Positions 26,522 through 33,546 of a stretch of DNA of 33,546 nt are shown here, piece by piece. This DNA comes from a bacterium (lineage in GTDB: Bacteria; Electryoneota; JAOADG01). The position numbers and the translations under genes were made by a program. The stretch is taken from assembly GCA_030247525.1 (NCBI GenBank), contig JAOTSC010000016.1:1-33546 (forward strand). The letters are read 5' to 3'. Every line of letters starts with the position of its first letter. Position 1 is the stretch's first letter. The notes below the pieces were generated by a model, which was not told the origin of the DNA, did no database searches, and was given only the letters and a program-made list of their open reading frames with translations.

Positions 26522-27190
26522 ATGTCCAAGTCGAGTAATAACAATGGCAATGCTGAAAAGAACCGCGCTTCGAGCCGCGCTCTGCCTGCGGCAATTCCGA
26601 AAACGCAAGACAGCCCCAGCGGTGGCGCACTGCTCGCTGCCAATCCCCAATGCGGTAGTTCGTTGAAGCGTGGCGGGACCTGCAGACAACCAGCCATGGC
26701 CAATGGGCGGTGCAAGATGCACGGCGGAAAACTGGGTGGCGAGATCATGGCTCGGCCTGGCAATAAGAATGCTGTTTCCCATGGCGCCTTTCTTCCTGAG
26801 ATCCAGGATGAACGAGAACAGCAGGCATTCGATTTATTCCTGTCTGACCTGTACGAATCGTTCCCGGATCTGAACCGCGCAGGCGATTTGAGGCACGCTC
26901 AGCTGGCAGCGATCACCTACGTTCGCCTGCTTCGGGCGCTGTGGGGCGAAGCGGCTAGCTCAACCATTGACGATCTATCGCGAGTCTTTACCAGGCACCT
27001 GGCGGCAATGCGGGTAAACCGTGACCAACGAGGAGTGGATGGTGAAGGAAAATCCGGGCCGATGTCGCCGGCAGAATACGAGGTGGAAATCATCCAGCAG
27101 GTGAGGATGTATGCGAAAAATGGGACTTCCCCGATTTCTGTCGATCCGAATCTCCTGGGATTTGATCCAGCTGCGGTGGAAGTTTCTTAG
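26522..27190 (+). CDS. HGG-motif phage protein, probable small terminase subunit
   Basis: 222 residues from ATG 26522, preceded by AGGAAG. Low-complexity Ser/Asn N-terminus, then a Cys-rich segment CGSSLKRGGTCRQPAM and the signature CKMHGGKLGG...RPGNKNAVSHGAF. This is the phage HGG-type motif found in proteins encoded just before large terminases. The rest is helical (QLAAITYVRLLRAL, VFTRHLAAMRV). Small terminases recognise the packaging site and load the large subunit. The call rests on motif and gene order. Here the large terminase gene is separated by a reverse-strand cassette of about 1.6 kb, which is unusual. Confidence 0.65.
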   Translation: MSKSSNNNGNAEKNRASSRALPAAIPKTQDSPSGGALLAANPQCGSSLKRGGTCRQPAMANGRCKMHGGKLGGEIMARPGNKNAVSHGAFLPEIQDEREQQAFDLFLSDLYESFPDLNRAGDLRHAQLAAITYVRLLRALWGEAASSTIDDLSRVFTRHLAAMRVNRDQRGVDGEGKSGPMSPAEYEVEIIQQVRMYAKNGTSPISVDPNLLGFDPAAVEVS

Positions 27191-27222
27191 GCTGGGTTGA
27201 ATCAAGCAGAAAAACGACGGGA

Positions 27223-27318
27223 TTTCATCGCAGAGTGTCATGGAGTCAGACAGAAAAATCAAGACTTACGTGCAATACACCAAGATTTTCTTCGCAGAAC
27301 ACTTAGTCTGCGATGAAA
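27223..27318. repeat. Perfect 12-bp inverted repeat
   Basis: TTTCATCGCAGA at 27223-27234 is the exact reverse complement of TCTGCGATGAAA at 27307-27318. Just inside, AGTGT (27234-27238) faces ACACT (27299-27303). The 72-nt interior shows no gene. There is no T-run, so it is not a terminator. It could be a recombinase arm site or the edge of an inserted cassette. Confidence 0.75.
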
Positions 27319-27485
27319 GTCAATCAGGAAGACAGTCGGTTGAAATATCGAAAACTGTTCAAATTCGGGGGTTTCCGGTTTGTCAGTCTTGCGCGGCAGT
27401 TTCATAAGTCGTGAATATTCCAATCGCATTGGGATTATTTCGCGGATCGTTATGGACCTTCCGTCTTGACGTCGGAACGTTAACC

Positions 27486-27582
27486 CGGCATCGAATCGGG
27501 AGGAATGCCGAGCACCAGTGGAAATAGCCCTGGTGAAAGCTCGGAAGGAAAACCGAGGGGTAGCCCCAAAGGGGGTATTCGG
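27486..27582. other. Chain of three hairpins, possible structured RNA or recombination site
   Basis: CGGCAT/ATGCCG (27486-27491 with 27505-27510) forms the first. The second pairs 27508-27513 with 27539-27544 and 27514-27518 with 27530-27534, interrupted by a GAAA bulge at 27535-27538. CCGA/TCGG (27553-27556 with 27579-27582) with an inner CCCC/GGGG forms the third. It lies in the 3' flank of the tyrosine recombinase gene. The strand of any transcript is unknown. Confidence 0.5.
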
Positions 27583-27589
27583 CGCGGTA

Positions 27590-28492
27590 TTAAGGTTGAA
27601 AAACCGAGACTCTGTTTTCCATCGCAGTCTCGAGCGACTGATCCGAGATGTGGGCATAAATCTGAGTGTGGGTAATGTTCCGGTGCCCAAGTGCTTTCTG
27701 GACTACCAGGATGTCGTGGCTCTTTGAATACAGGGATGTGGCAAAAGTGTGCCGGAGCTTATGCGGTGTAATTGGTTTATCGATTCCCGCCAGCTTTACC
27801 CACTTCTGCGTCAGAAACTGAATTGCTCGTGGGTTCATTCGTTCACCCTGCTGGTTCAGGAAAAGCGCTTTCGATTGAGATTGGGATTCGTATTTCGATC
27901 GCTCACCGGTGATGTACTCGGTGATGACCTGTCTGGCTACTGAGGGTAGGAACTTCCGGATGGGATTTCCGCCTTTCTGCTTACGGATGATCAAGTGCTT
28001 GCCATCGATATCGACAAGATCAATCTGAGTCAGTTCTGCTACGCGGATTCCGGTGTTCAGTAATAATTGCAAGATTGCGTAGTCGCGCTGAGCATGAATG
28101 TCGGTTGCATGGTTTTGAACGGTGAGTAATAGTTGGTGTTCCTCAGTATCGGTGAGATACACCGGTGGTAAACGGTCGACTCGTTTTAGGCGAAGGTGTT
28201 CGGCGGGACTGACTGCAATTAGGTGAGAGTTGCAGGCCCATCCGAAAAATGATCGGATCGCGGTCTTGGTACGGTTCATGGTGTTTGCATTCTTCGCGGT
28301 TCCGTCAACTTTGGTGGAGAATGAAACGAGGAAGTGATCGATATCTGAAGCGGTGATTAGATCTAAGCTTTTTGAGCTAAGCTGAGTCAAGCACCTGATT
28401 ACATCAGCGAGAAAGTTATTGACTGTGTGTTTTGATTTCTGTTGTGCCAGCAGATAGGTCCGGTAGTCAGTAAGCACGGTATTGAAGTTCAT
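27590..28492 (-). CDS. Tyrosine recombinase (XerC/D-like integrase)
   Basis: 300 residues, the usual size for Xer-type enzymes. An N-terminal SAM-like core-binding domain (~1-95, FNTVLTDYRTYLLAQQKSKHT) precedes the catalytic domain. All catalytic residues are present: Arg150 in NTGIRVAEL, Lys173 in RKQKGG, His244-x-x-Arg247 in HKLRHTF, His270 in LGHRNIT and nucleophile Tyr279 in TQIYAH. It should therefore be active in strand exchange. Its ATG overlaps the stop of the upstream 100-residue gene (28489-28492), so they form an operon. It lies inside the packaging genes on the opposite strand and away from the element edge, so it is probably not the integrase used for this insertion. Resolution, inversion or an independent cassette are possible roles. 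Confidence 0.95.
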   Translation of the reverse strand: MNFNTVLTDYRTYLLAQQKSKHTVNNFLADVIRCLTQLSSKSLDLITASDIDHFLVSFSTKVDGTAKNANTMNRTKTAIRSFFGWACNSHLIAVSPAEHLRLKRVDRLPPVYLTDTEEHQLLLTVQNHATDIHAQRDYAILQLLLNTGIRVAELTQIDLVDIDGKHLIIRKQKGGNPIRKFLPSVARQVITEYITGERSKYESQSQSKALFLNQQGERMNPRAIQFLTQKWVKLAGIDKPITPHKLRHTFATSLYSKSHDILVVQKALGHRNITHTQIYAHISDQSLETAMENRVSVFQP

Positions 28493-28791
28493 TCTGCACC
28501 TACGATCGGTTGAAGTTCATCGGGCCGCACTTCGAAACTGCAGAAGGAACCCGGGTGGAAAAAACGAATCTCGATTGCGAAGTAGCGAGCCGGATCGGGT
28601 GCGATGAGGTCAAGTAACATTTCTGGAAAGCGATCAATGTTATCACGAGTGAGGTGTAGGTTGGCTTCGGGATCTGATGGTTCCATGTCATTCATGAAGA
28701 AGCCAATAATCTCAGCATCGCAGTTATGGGTCAGGTAGCAGACGCGTTGTCCCAAGCGGTATTGGGTGGTATTGGTAGTGGTGGTAGCCAT
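28489..28791 (-). CDS. Hypothetical protein co-transcribed with the tyrosine recombinase (100 aa)
   Basis: Not recognised. ATG 28791 follows a good ribosome site (AAGGAGAAACATC). The Thr-rich N-terminus (MATTTTNTTQ) precedes a beta-rich body (YRLGQRVCYLTHNCDAEIIG) with aromatic and acidic segments (ARYFAIEIRFFHPGSF). The segment RLGQRVCYL resembles the start of a small SH3-like barrel, which is only a suggestion. It overlaps the recombinase start by 4 nt, and could be a control or accessory factor. Confidence 0.7.
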   Translation of the reverse strand: MATTTTNTTQYRLGQRVCYLTHNCDAEIIGFFMNDMEPSDPEANLHLTRDNIDRFPEMLLDLIAPDPARYFAIEIRFFHPGSFCSFEVRPDELQPIVGAE

Positions 28792-28869
28792 GATGTTTCT
28801 CCTTGTTTGGGCTATGAAACGTTACCATCGAAAGAACCGGAAAGCAAGTCAGGACAAGGGTTTCAAGGC

Positions 28870-30444
28870 ATGAATGCAAACGGAAAGAAATCAAATCGTT
28901 CACCCGGGCTTAACATCGCAATTCCACAGAGCATGGCGAATGCATACGCTGTTTTGGTGGATCCTGCGGTATGGGGAGAGCATTTCCTTAAGAACCCGGA
29001 CGGAGATCGCAGACAGTACTGGCCACACCAATACCAGGATCTCCGATCGACTGAAAAGCAGATCATTCATCAGGATGGGCGCGAAGTTGGCAAAACCATT
29101 GTGCTGACCACACTGGTTCTTCATTACGGATTTACGACTAGGAACGGATCGGGCTTAGTGGCGACTCCGCATCAAGGTCATCTCGAGACCATCATCGATG
29201 AAGTTGAGCAGCAGATTTTCAATAACCCCACGTTGCTGAAAAGCGTTGCAAAGAATCGCTATGGCAATCCGGATATCTCGCAAAAGCCATACTACCGGAT
29301 TCGATTCTCGACTGGAACCGTAATCCATTTTCGGCAAGCCGGAGATTCCGGTCAACCATTCCGATCATTACACGTGGAACGGGTTTGGGTTGATGAGGCG
29401 GCATGGATGACGGAGCGAGCTTGGAAAGCATTACGACGTTGCTTGAATGAAGGGGGCGTATTCCGGATTTACTCGACACCTAATGGATTGCGGGATACCA
29501 CTTACTACCGGCTCACTCAAGACAAAACGAAGCGCTGGCAAGTCATGCGTTGGCCATCATCGCTGCATCCAAACTGGACCGCAGCCAGAGAAAAAGAACT
29601 GCTTGAGTTCTATGGTGGGCGTGAGACCTCCGGTTTTCAACATGAGGTATTAGGTGAACACGGTAGTCCTACCTATTCAGCATTCCCAGTGGAATCAGTG
29701 AAAGCTGCCCTGGTAGAGATTCCTGAATACCAGCGGATCGTGCTGACCAATAGTGAACTTGCAGATTGTGAGAACGAATCCGCAATTCGTACCAGGCTTG
29801 ATCTACTACTGGGACTCACACCCAGAAAGGGAAAGTTCTGGCTCGGTGGCGATCTGGGTTACACCTCTGATCCCTGTGAACTATTGGTCTGGCAGGAAGA
29901 GGAAGGAAATAAACTGGCACTGGTTATGCGGGTGCATACGGAACAGGTCGCCTATCCAGTCATCGCAGAATTGCTCGCAGTGATGGATGACTATTTCCAA
30001 TTTGCGGGACTTGGTGTCGACGAGGGTGGCAACGGACTTGCTGTCGTACAGGAACTCTCAACGCTGGACAAGTTTGCAGAATATCGGTTCAGTGATCGAC
30101 TGATCGGATTCAACTTCGGCAGCTCGACTGTTATCGGTTATACCGATGAAGGCAAGCAGCGCAAAAAGAGAACAAAGGAACTGATGACGAGTCTGATTAA
30201 TGGTCGACTTTCACAAAAAACGATTCGATTCCCGAACGATGATGTGGAGGTCGAAGATCAATTTTGTACTCACACCTACGTCATGTCCGAAGGAAAGATA
30301 GTCTATTCCAAAGGGCGCGATCACATCATTGACGCAACTCGCTGTGCAATGCTGAGAGTGTATCTGGAAGAAATCAAAGAGCTTAGACCAGAAATTGAAG
30401 AAGCGTTTATCATGCCGGTAACGACCGATCCGGTGTTTGTATGA
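28870..30444 (+). CDS. terL: Phage terminase large subunit
   Basis: 524 residues from ATG 28870 (CAAGG upstream); the frame extends to 28726 but that part lies under the divergent gene and reads as Gly/Ser-rich. The ATPase domain has a Walker A variant DGREVGKT (69-76) and Walker B VWVDEAAW with Asp175-Glu176. The RNase H-fold nuclease has its three acids in GGDLGYTSDP (Asp328), GVDEGGNG (Asp384) and IIDATRCAM (Asp488). TerL pumps DNA into the prohead and cuts the concatemer. All catalytic positions are present, so the gene looks intact. It is followed by the portal gene with a 4-nt overlap. Confidence 0.94.
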   Translation: MNANGKKSNRSPGLNIAIPQSMANAYAVLVDPAVWGEHFLKNPDGDRRQYWPHQYQDLRSTEKQIIHQDGREVGKTIVLTTLVLHYGFTTRNGSGLVATPHQGHLETIIDEVEQQIFNNPTLLKSVAKNRYGNPDISQKPYYRIRFSTGTVIHFRQAGDSGQPFRSLHVERVWVDEAAWMTERAWKALRRCLNEGGVFRIYSTPNGLRDTTYYRLTQDKTKRWQVMRWPSSLHPNWTAAREKELLEFYGGRETSGFQHEVLGEHGSPTYSAFPVESVKAALVEIPEYQRIVLTNSELADCENESAIRTRLDLLLGLTPRKGKFWLGGDLGYTSDPCELLVWQEEEGNKLALVMRVHTEQVAYPVIAELLAVMDDYFQFAGLGVDEGGNGLAVVQELSTLDKFAEYRFSDRLIGFNFGSSTVIGYTDEGKQRKKRTKELMTSLINGRLSQKTIRFPNDDVEVEDQFCTHTYVMSEGKIVYSKGRDHIIDATRCAMLRVYLEEIKELRPEIEEAFIMPVTTDPVFV

Positions 30445-31892
30445 GGTTACCCATGAAACTTTGGCCGTTCACTAAATCAGATCGATCGATTGGTACTTCC
30501 GGAATTAAAACAGAAACTGATGAGCTAGTTGCCGTGGCAGAGATCTCCGGGACTTTTTCATCGGAATATTCCGTTCAGGCTATTCCTGGAACCTGGGAAG
30601 AGCGCGGCAAACTTGCCTGGCAATACTACACGGAAGAGCCGATTGTCAACAATGCGATCAATACCTGGCGAACATTTGCGATCGGTGATGAAATTCGGGT
30701 GACTTCTGATGATGAAGAGACTCGAAAAGCTGCCGTCGATTTCTTCAAAAAGAATGAACTGAACGATTTTATCAGGGACATGATCCTTCAGCTGCTCGTC
30801 AAGGGCGAATGCATGGGATACAAAAACTACGGTGGACAAAAGAAGAAAACCAGTAGTGGCAAAGAGGGATACTCAGAGATAACCAAGATCTGGTGTCTGA
30901 ATCCAGTGTCGGTTCAGTTTCAACTGGAGCGCGGTGAAATCATTAAGATCATCCAGAAAACGGAAGATGCCGTCGGTGTGACTTCCGGTAATGAGATTGA
31001 GCTTGAAGCTGCACAGTTCTTTCATCAGAAGTGGAACAGCCCCCAGTTCAATTCCCGTGGTAACTCCATGGTGTTGCCGGCATTTGAATCAATTGAACTC
31101 ATGCGGGATTACCGTCGGGCTGAACGTGCGATCGCCAAGCGATGGACGACACCACTACGATTTATCTCAGTCGGTGGAAAATTCGGCGATAAAGTAGTCA
31201 TGCCAACCCAGGGAATGCTCAACCAAGTTCGAGATACCATCAACAAAATGGATCTCAAAACCGGCATGGTGGTTCCCTTCTATGTTGAGGTAAAGACTTA
31301 CGGCACAGAAGGAATCGTTCTCAATACAGAAGAAAAAGTCAAAGAAATCAAGTCCGACATCATTGTGTCGCTGGGTTTTGTGAAGTCACTGATCACCGGT
31401 GAAGGACCAAACTTCGCAACTGCCAGCGTTGGTTTTTCCAAAGTGGTGTTAATGCTGAAAGAGATCAAGCAGATTGCCCGTGATATTCTCAATTGGGTAT
31501 TTGATGATTGGAAGGAACTGAATGGCTGGCAAGACCGGAACATCGATTTCATTTTTTCCGACATCGACCTCAACAATGATGAAGGACCTCGCAAGCTACT
31601 GCTTGAACTTTATGATCGGAATATTGTGTCCAAGCATACCGTTCAATCCAAAATGGGTCTTAACCCCGATGTAGAAAATTCTAATCTGGAAACCGAACGT
31701 CCGAATCTGCTTCGATCATTATCAGTCAAAGATCTTGCCGTCCTAGTGCAGTCTGGGATTGTGTCGGTAGAAACGGTTCAAGAAAGTCTTGGGCTCGACC
31801 CAGCAACCGAATCCCAGAAACTGAAGCAATCAGATGTGCAGAGTGTAGCAGCCTTATATGAGAGTATTCAAATCCCCGAGTTGCCGGAATGA
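30441..31892 (+). CDS. Phage portal protein
   Basis: 483 residues from the ATGA overlap with terL; a second ATG at 30453 with GAGG at 30443-30446 may be the true start. Recognised by gene order between TerL and MuF and by portal-like sequence: NAINTWRTFAIGDEIRVTS near the N-terminus, LVKGECMGYKNY, FHQKWNSPQFNSRGNSMVLP and the helical stem region with LMRDYRRAERAIAKRW. C-terminal part is helical (QIARDILNWVFDDW) with repeated LNPDVEN and LGLDPATE elements. Portals form the dodecameric DNA gate and docking ring for the terminase at one capsid vertex. Confidence 0.87.
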   Translation: MRLPMKLWPFTKSDRSIGTSGIKTETDELVAVAEISGTFSSEYSVQAIPGTWEERGKLAWQYYTEEPIVNNAINTWRTFAIGDEIRVTSDDEETRKAAVDFFKKNELNDFIRDMILQLLVKGECMGYKNYGGQKKKTSSGKEGYSEITKIWCLNPVSVQFQLERGEIIKIIQKTEDAVGVTSGNEIELEAAQFFHQKWNSPQFNSRGNSMVLPAFESIELMRDYRRAERAIAKRWTTPLRFISVGGKFGDKVVMPTQGMLNQVRDTINKMDLKTGMVVPFYVEVKTYGTEGIVLNTEEKVKEIKSDIIVSLGFVKSLITGEGPNFATASVGFSKVVLMLKEIKQIARDILNWVFDDWKELNGWQDRNIDFIFSDIDLNNDEGPRKLLLELYDRNIVSKHTVQSKMGLNPDVENSNLETERPNLLRSLSVKDLAVLVQSGIVSVETVQESLGLDPATESQKLKQSDVQSVAALYESIQIPELPE

Positions 31893-33546
31893 CTCAAGCC
31901 GAACGCATCCAAGCCGAAGTTGCCAAGAGTCTAGCTGCAGTAGATAAATATACTGACCAGCAGCTCAAGCCACTGCTTCGATCTCTGCAGCAAGCCTCCA
32001 ATCAGATCAAAGGAGAATTGCTGTCAATTGCTGGTAAACGAGAACTCACTGATGGAATTCAGGTGAGACAATCCCAGCTACTGGGTATCCAGCATCGGAT
32101 AGATGCAATTGTTGACAAGTTGCATAAAGAGCAATCTGTACTTTTCACCGGCATCAGCCGCGACTCATTTCAGGGCGGTGTTCACAGTGCAATCAACGAA
32201 TTCGGAAACATCGGGTTCCCAACTTACGATACTTTGAATCAAGCAGAACGGTTGTCGTTAGCTACTGATGCCATGAGCGTGATCGATACCCAGGCTATCG
32301 ATTTCCTGGTGAATTATCACCTTCAGTTACTGGGTAGTGTCACCAGACAACTGGCAGAAAGCATCAAGCAGGAGCTGAATGTCGGGATCGCATCCGGTGA
32401 TGGGATTGCACTAATCGTTCAGAAACTGGGAAGCGTGATTACGAATCCTGAGGAATTTAGAGTTGCCGGTAAAACAGTGTTTAAGACTGTTCAACAAAGA
32501 TTGGAAACAATCACCCGAACAGAAGTCTTACGTGCCCATAACCTTGGCCGTGAGAAATTCTACCACACAGTTGGCGTTAAGCAGGTTACCTGGATTACTG
32601 CCCAGGACGAACGGACTTGCCGCGTCTGTGCTCCCCTGGATGGAAAAGAGTTTGCCATTACTGACTGCCCTTCTCTCCCCCGGCATCCAATGTGTCGCTG
32701 CATCACATTCGTGTCTGCACCACTTACGATCTGTGGACAGGGCGAACCGATTGCCATGGCGGCGGTGGATGGACCTGGTTGTATCATGCCAAGTGGAACT
32801 TTACAACAAATTTCCAAGGCACAATTGGCAAATAGTTCCAAAGTACAGCAGGCGTTTCAAAGTGGTGATGTATCTCAGTTACAATTGCTTACAATCAAGG
32901 AACTCCAAGGTCTGGCGATGCAGAATGGTGTTGCCATTGCCCGAACGAAAAGTGACTTCATAGCACTACTAGATAAAGCAGAAATAGGAATAGACCATTC
33001 TCAGTTATCCGGACCTGCGTTGAAGGCGAAAATATCCCAGTACAAAATTAGTGCCCTGCGAAGTAAAGACGATCTAGTTAAGTTACTAGCACAGAAACAA
33101 CAGGTGTCACCAGCAATTGTTGCACCGGTTGTACCCATCGTTCAACAGCAGGCTCTGATTGATCTTGCCAAACAAGAACTGGATCAGTTAGTCAGTACGG
33201 TATCGCTCCCCACTGATGTATCTGGATATCAGGATTTCCTGGCGGCGGTGACAGCTGTTGAAAGTAAGGTGACCTTGCTATCGAACGATCCAGCGTATGT
33301 GAACATTATCGGGCAGCCGTTGCAAAAAGTGCAACAACTGAAATCAACGTGGTTATCATCCATTGCCGCAAAATCCTCCAGTGATCTGAAAACACTGGCA
33401 AAGGATGCCAAACTCAAGCACTGGCAGTGGGCATCCAAAGATGAAATCGTGACATTGCTTGCCTCTAATGACTCAGCACAGCGTCAACTGGCAGTGGAGT
33501 CAATTGAGGCGAAGTACGCCAAGTGGGCTGAAAAACACGGTGGCAA
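31889..33546 (+). CDS. MuF-like minor head protein with SAP-like repeats (3' partial)
   Basis: Starts at ATG 31889, overlapping the portal stop (ATGA), and stays open for 552 codons to the window end. Residues ~205-280 are a phage Mu F head morphogenesis domain: TRTEVLRAHNLGREKF, then DERTCRVC (Cys244, Cys247) and HPMCRC (His266, Cys269, Cys271), a likely metal site. The long C-terminal extension has helical repeats resembling SAP/HeH modules, LTIKELQGLAMQNG (~331-363), LKAKISQYKISALRSKDDL (~378-408) and LKTLAKDAKLKHWQW (~499-530). MuF proteins are internal minor capsid proteins, and long tails can carry DNA-binding or effector domains. What follows the edge is unknown. Confidence 0.85.
   Translation, partial: MTQAERIQAEVAKSLAAVDKYTDQQLKPLLRSLQQASNQIKGELLSIAGKRELTDGIQVRQSQLLGIQHRIDAIVDKLHKEQSVLFTGISRDSFQGGVHSAINEFGNIGFPTYDTLNQAERLSLATDAMSVIDTQAIDFLVNYHLQLLGSVTRQLAESIKQELNVGIASGDGIALIVQKLGSVITNPEEFRVAGKTVFKTVQQRLETITRTEVLRAHNLGREKFYHTVGVKQVTWITAQDERTCRVCAPLDGKEFAITDCPSLPRHPMCRCITFVSAPLTICGQGEPIAMAAVDGPGCIMPSGTLQQISKAQLANSSKVQQAFQSGDVSQLQLLTIKELQGLAMQNGVAIARTKSDFIALLDKAEIGIDHSQLSGPALKAKISQYKISALRSKDDLVKLLAQKQQVSPAIVAPVVPIVQQQALIDLAKQELDQLVSTVSLPTDVSGYQDFLAAVTAVESKVTLLSNDPAYVNIIGQPLQKVQQLKSTWLSSIAAKSSSDLKTLAKDAKLKHWQWASKDEIVTLLASNDSAQRQLAVESIEAKYAKWAEKHGG

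Larger units (their letters stand above)
27191..27589. other. Structured non-coding region between small terminase and tyrosine recombinase
   Basis: No convincing gene. The long reverse frame here (27259-27690) is Arg/Ser/Pro-rich and overlaps the recombinase, so it is not accepted. The region holds a 12-bp perfect inverted repeat (27223-27234 with 27307-27318), a short imperfect palindrome around CCAATCGCATTGG (27419-27431) and a chain of hairpins at 27486-27582. It could contain a recombination site for the adjacent tyrosine recombinase or a small RNA. Confidence 0.6.
14960..33546. mobile_element. Prophage or phage-like integrated element at tRNA-Asn (right end outside window)
   Basis: The content changes abruptly at the tRNA: a serine recombinase, a repeat-rich control region, a phage recombination/replication operon, then terminase, portal and MuF-like head genes. 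Early gene starts are tightly coupled (overlapping ATG/TGA or a few nt apart), unlike the spaced single genes to the left. The left boundary is placed next to the tRNA because the recombinase reading frame enters it; the exact crossover base is not determined. Tail, lysis and right attachment sequences are not in view, so the element runs at least 18.6 kb. Whether it is intact is unknown. Confidence 0.88.

Noticed and set aside
27259-27690. 143-codon reverse frame upstream-overlapping the tyrosine recombinase end
   Set aside because: Arg/Ser/Phe-rich with no motif, no ribosome site, overlaps 100 nt of the intact recombinase gene in another frame and crosses the hairpin chain.
28726-28869. N-terminal extension of the large terminase to 28726
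   Set aside because: It reads Gly/Ser-rich sequence antisense to the 100-residue gene's 5' end, whose own ribosome site is strong. Family-like sequence begins after ATG 28870.

Overview
The window joins two kinds of DNA. Positions 1-14959 are chromosome, apparently from a bacterium of the FCB superphylum. The evidence is giant secreted proteins ending in type IX secretion (T9SS) sorting domains of the QNYPNPFN...GVYYYRL type, plus a short-form GyrB. The exact phylum cannot be read from the sequence. Positions from about 14960 to the right edge are a prophage or phage-like integrated element, inserted at a tRNA-Asn gene. Its right end lies beyond the window.

Chromosomal part: the C-terminal portion of a very large T9SS-sorted surface protein (3-3293); a secreted SGNH-type hydrolase with an internal sorting-like domain (3432-4844); gyrB (5023-6981); a reverse-strand Wzi-like outer-membrane barrel (7053-8615); a complete 1749-residue gingipain-like C25 cysteine protease (8791-14040) that shares modules with the first protein; and a reverse-strand two-CBS-domain protein (14118-14552). 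Four clear hairpin terminators and several sigma70-like promoters can be placed, four of them with exact 17-bp spacers. A 34-nt 5' fragment of tRNA-Asn (14795-14828) precedes the intact tRNA-Asn(GTT) at 14887-14959.

Element part: a large serine recombinase on the reverse strand reads into the tRNA, so its last residues are antisense tRNA. It is followed by a 578-bp control region with a six-copy two-part repeat array. A tightly coupled rightward replication/recombination operon comes next (17206-25601): two small overlapping ORFs, a Cas4/RecB-like nuclease, a Sak4-like RecA-fold ATPase, a DUF669 protein, an ERCC4-fold nuclease, a KOW-like small protein, a 64-residue protein, a RecD2-like helicase and a primase-helicase fusion. 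Immediately after the primase lies a remarkable non-coding block (25666-25967) with eleven copies of CCGAACC/GGTTCGG arranged in nested hairpins around about 60 nt of alternating purine-pyrimidine DNA. It is a candidate replication origin and the most unusual feature seen.

The packaging and head genes follow: a hypothetical protein, an HGG-motif protein that is a likely small terminase, large terminase, portal, and a MuF-like minor head protein with SAP-like repeats that runs off the window. A reverse-strand cassette (tyrosine recombinase plus a 100-residue protein) and about 400 bp of structured non-coding DNA separate the putative small and large terminase genes. No CI-like repressor, lysis gene or CRISPR array was seen.
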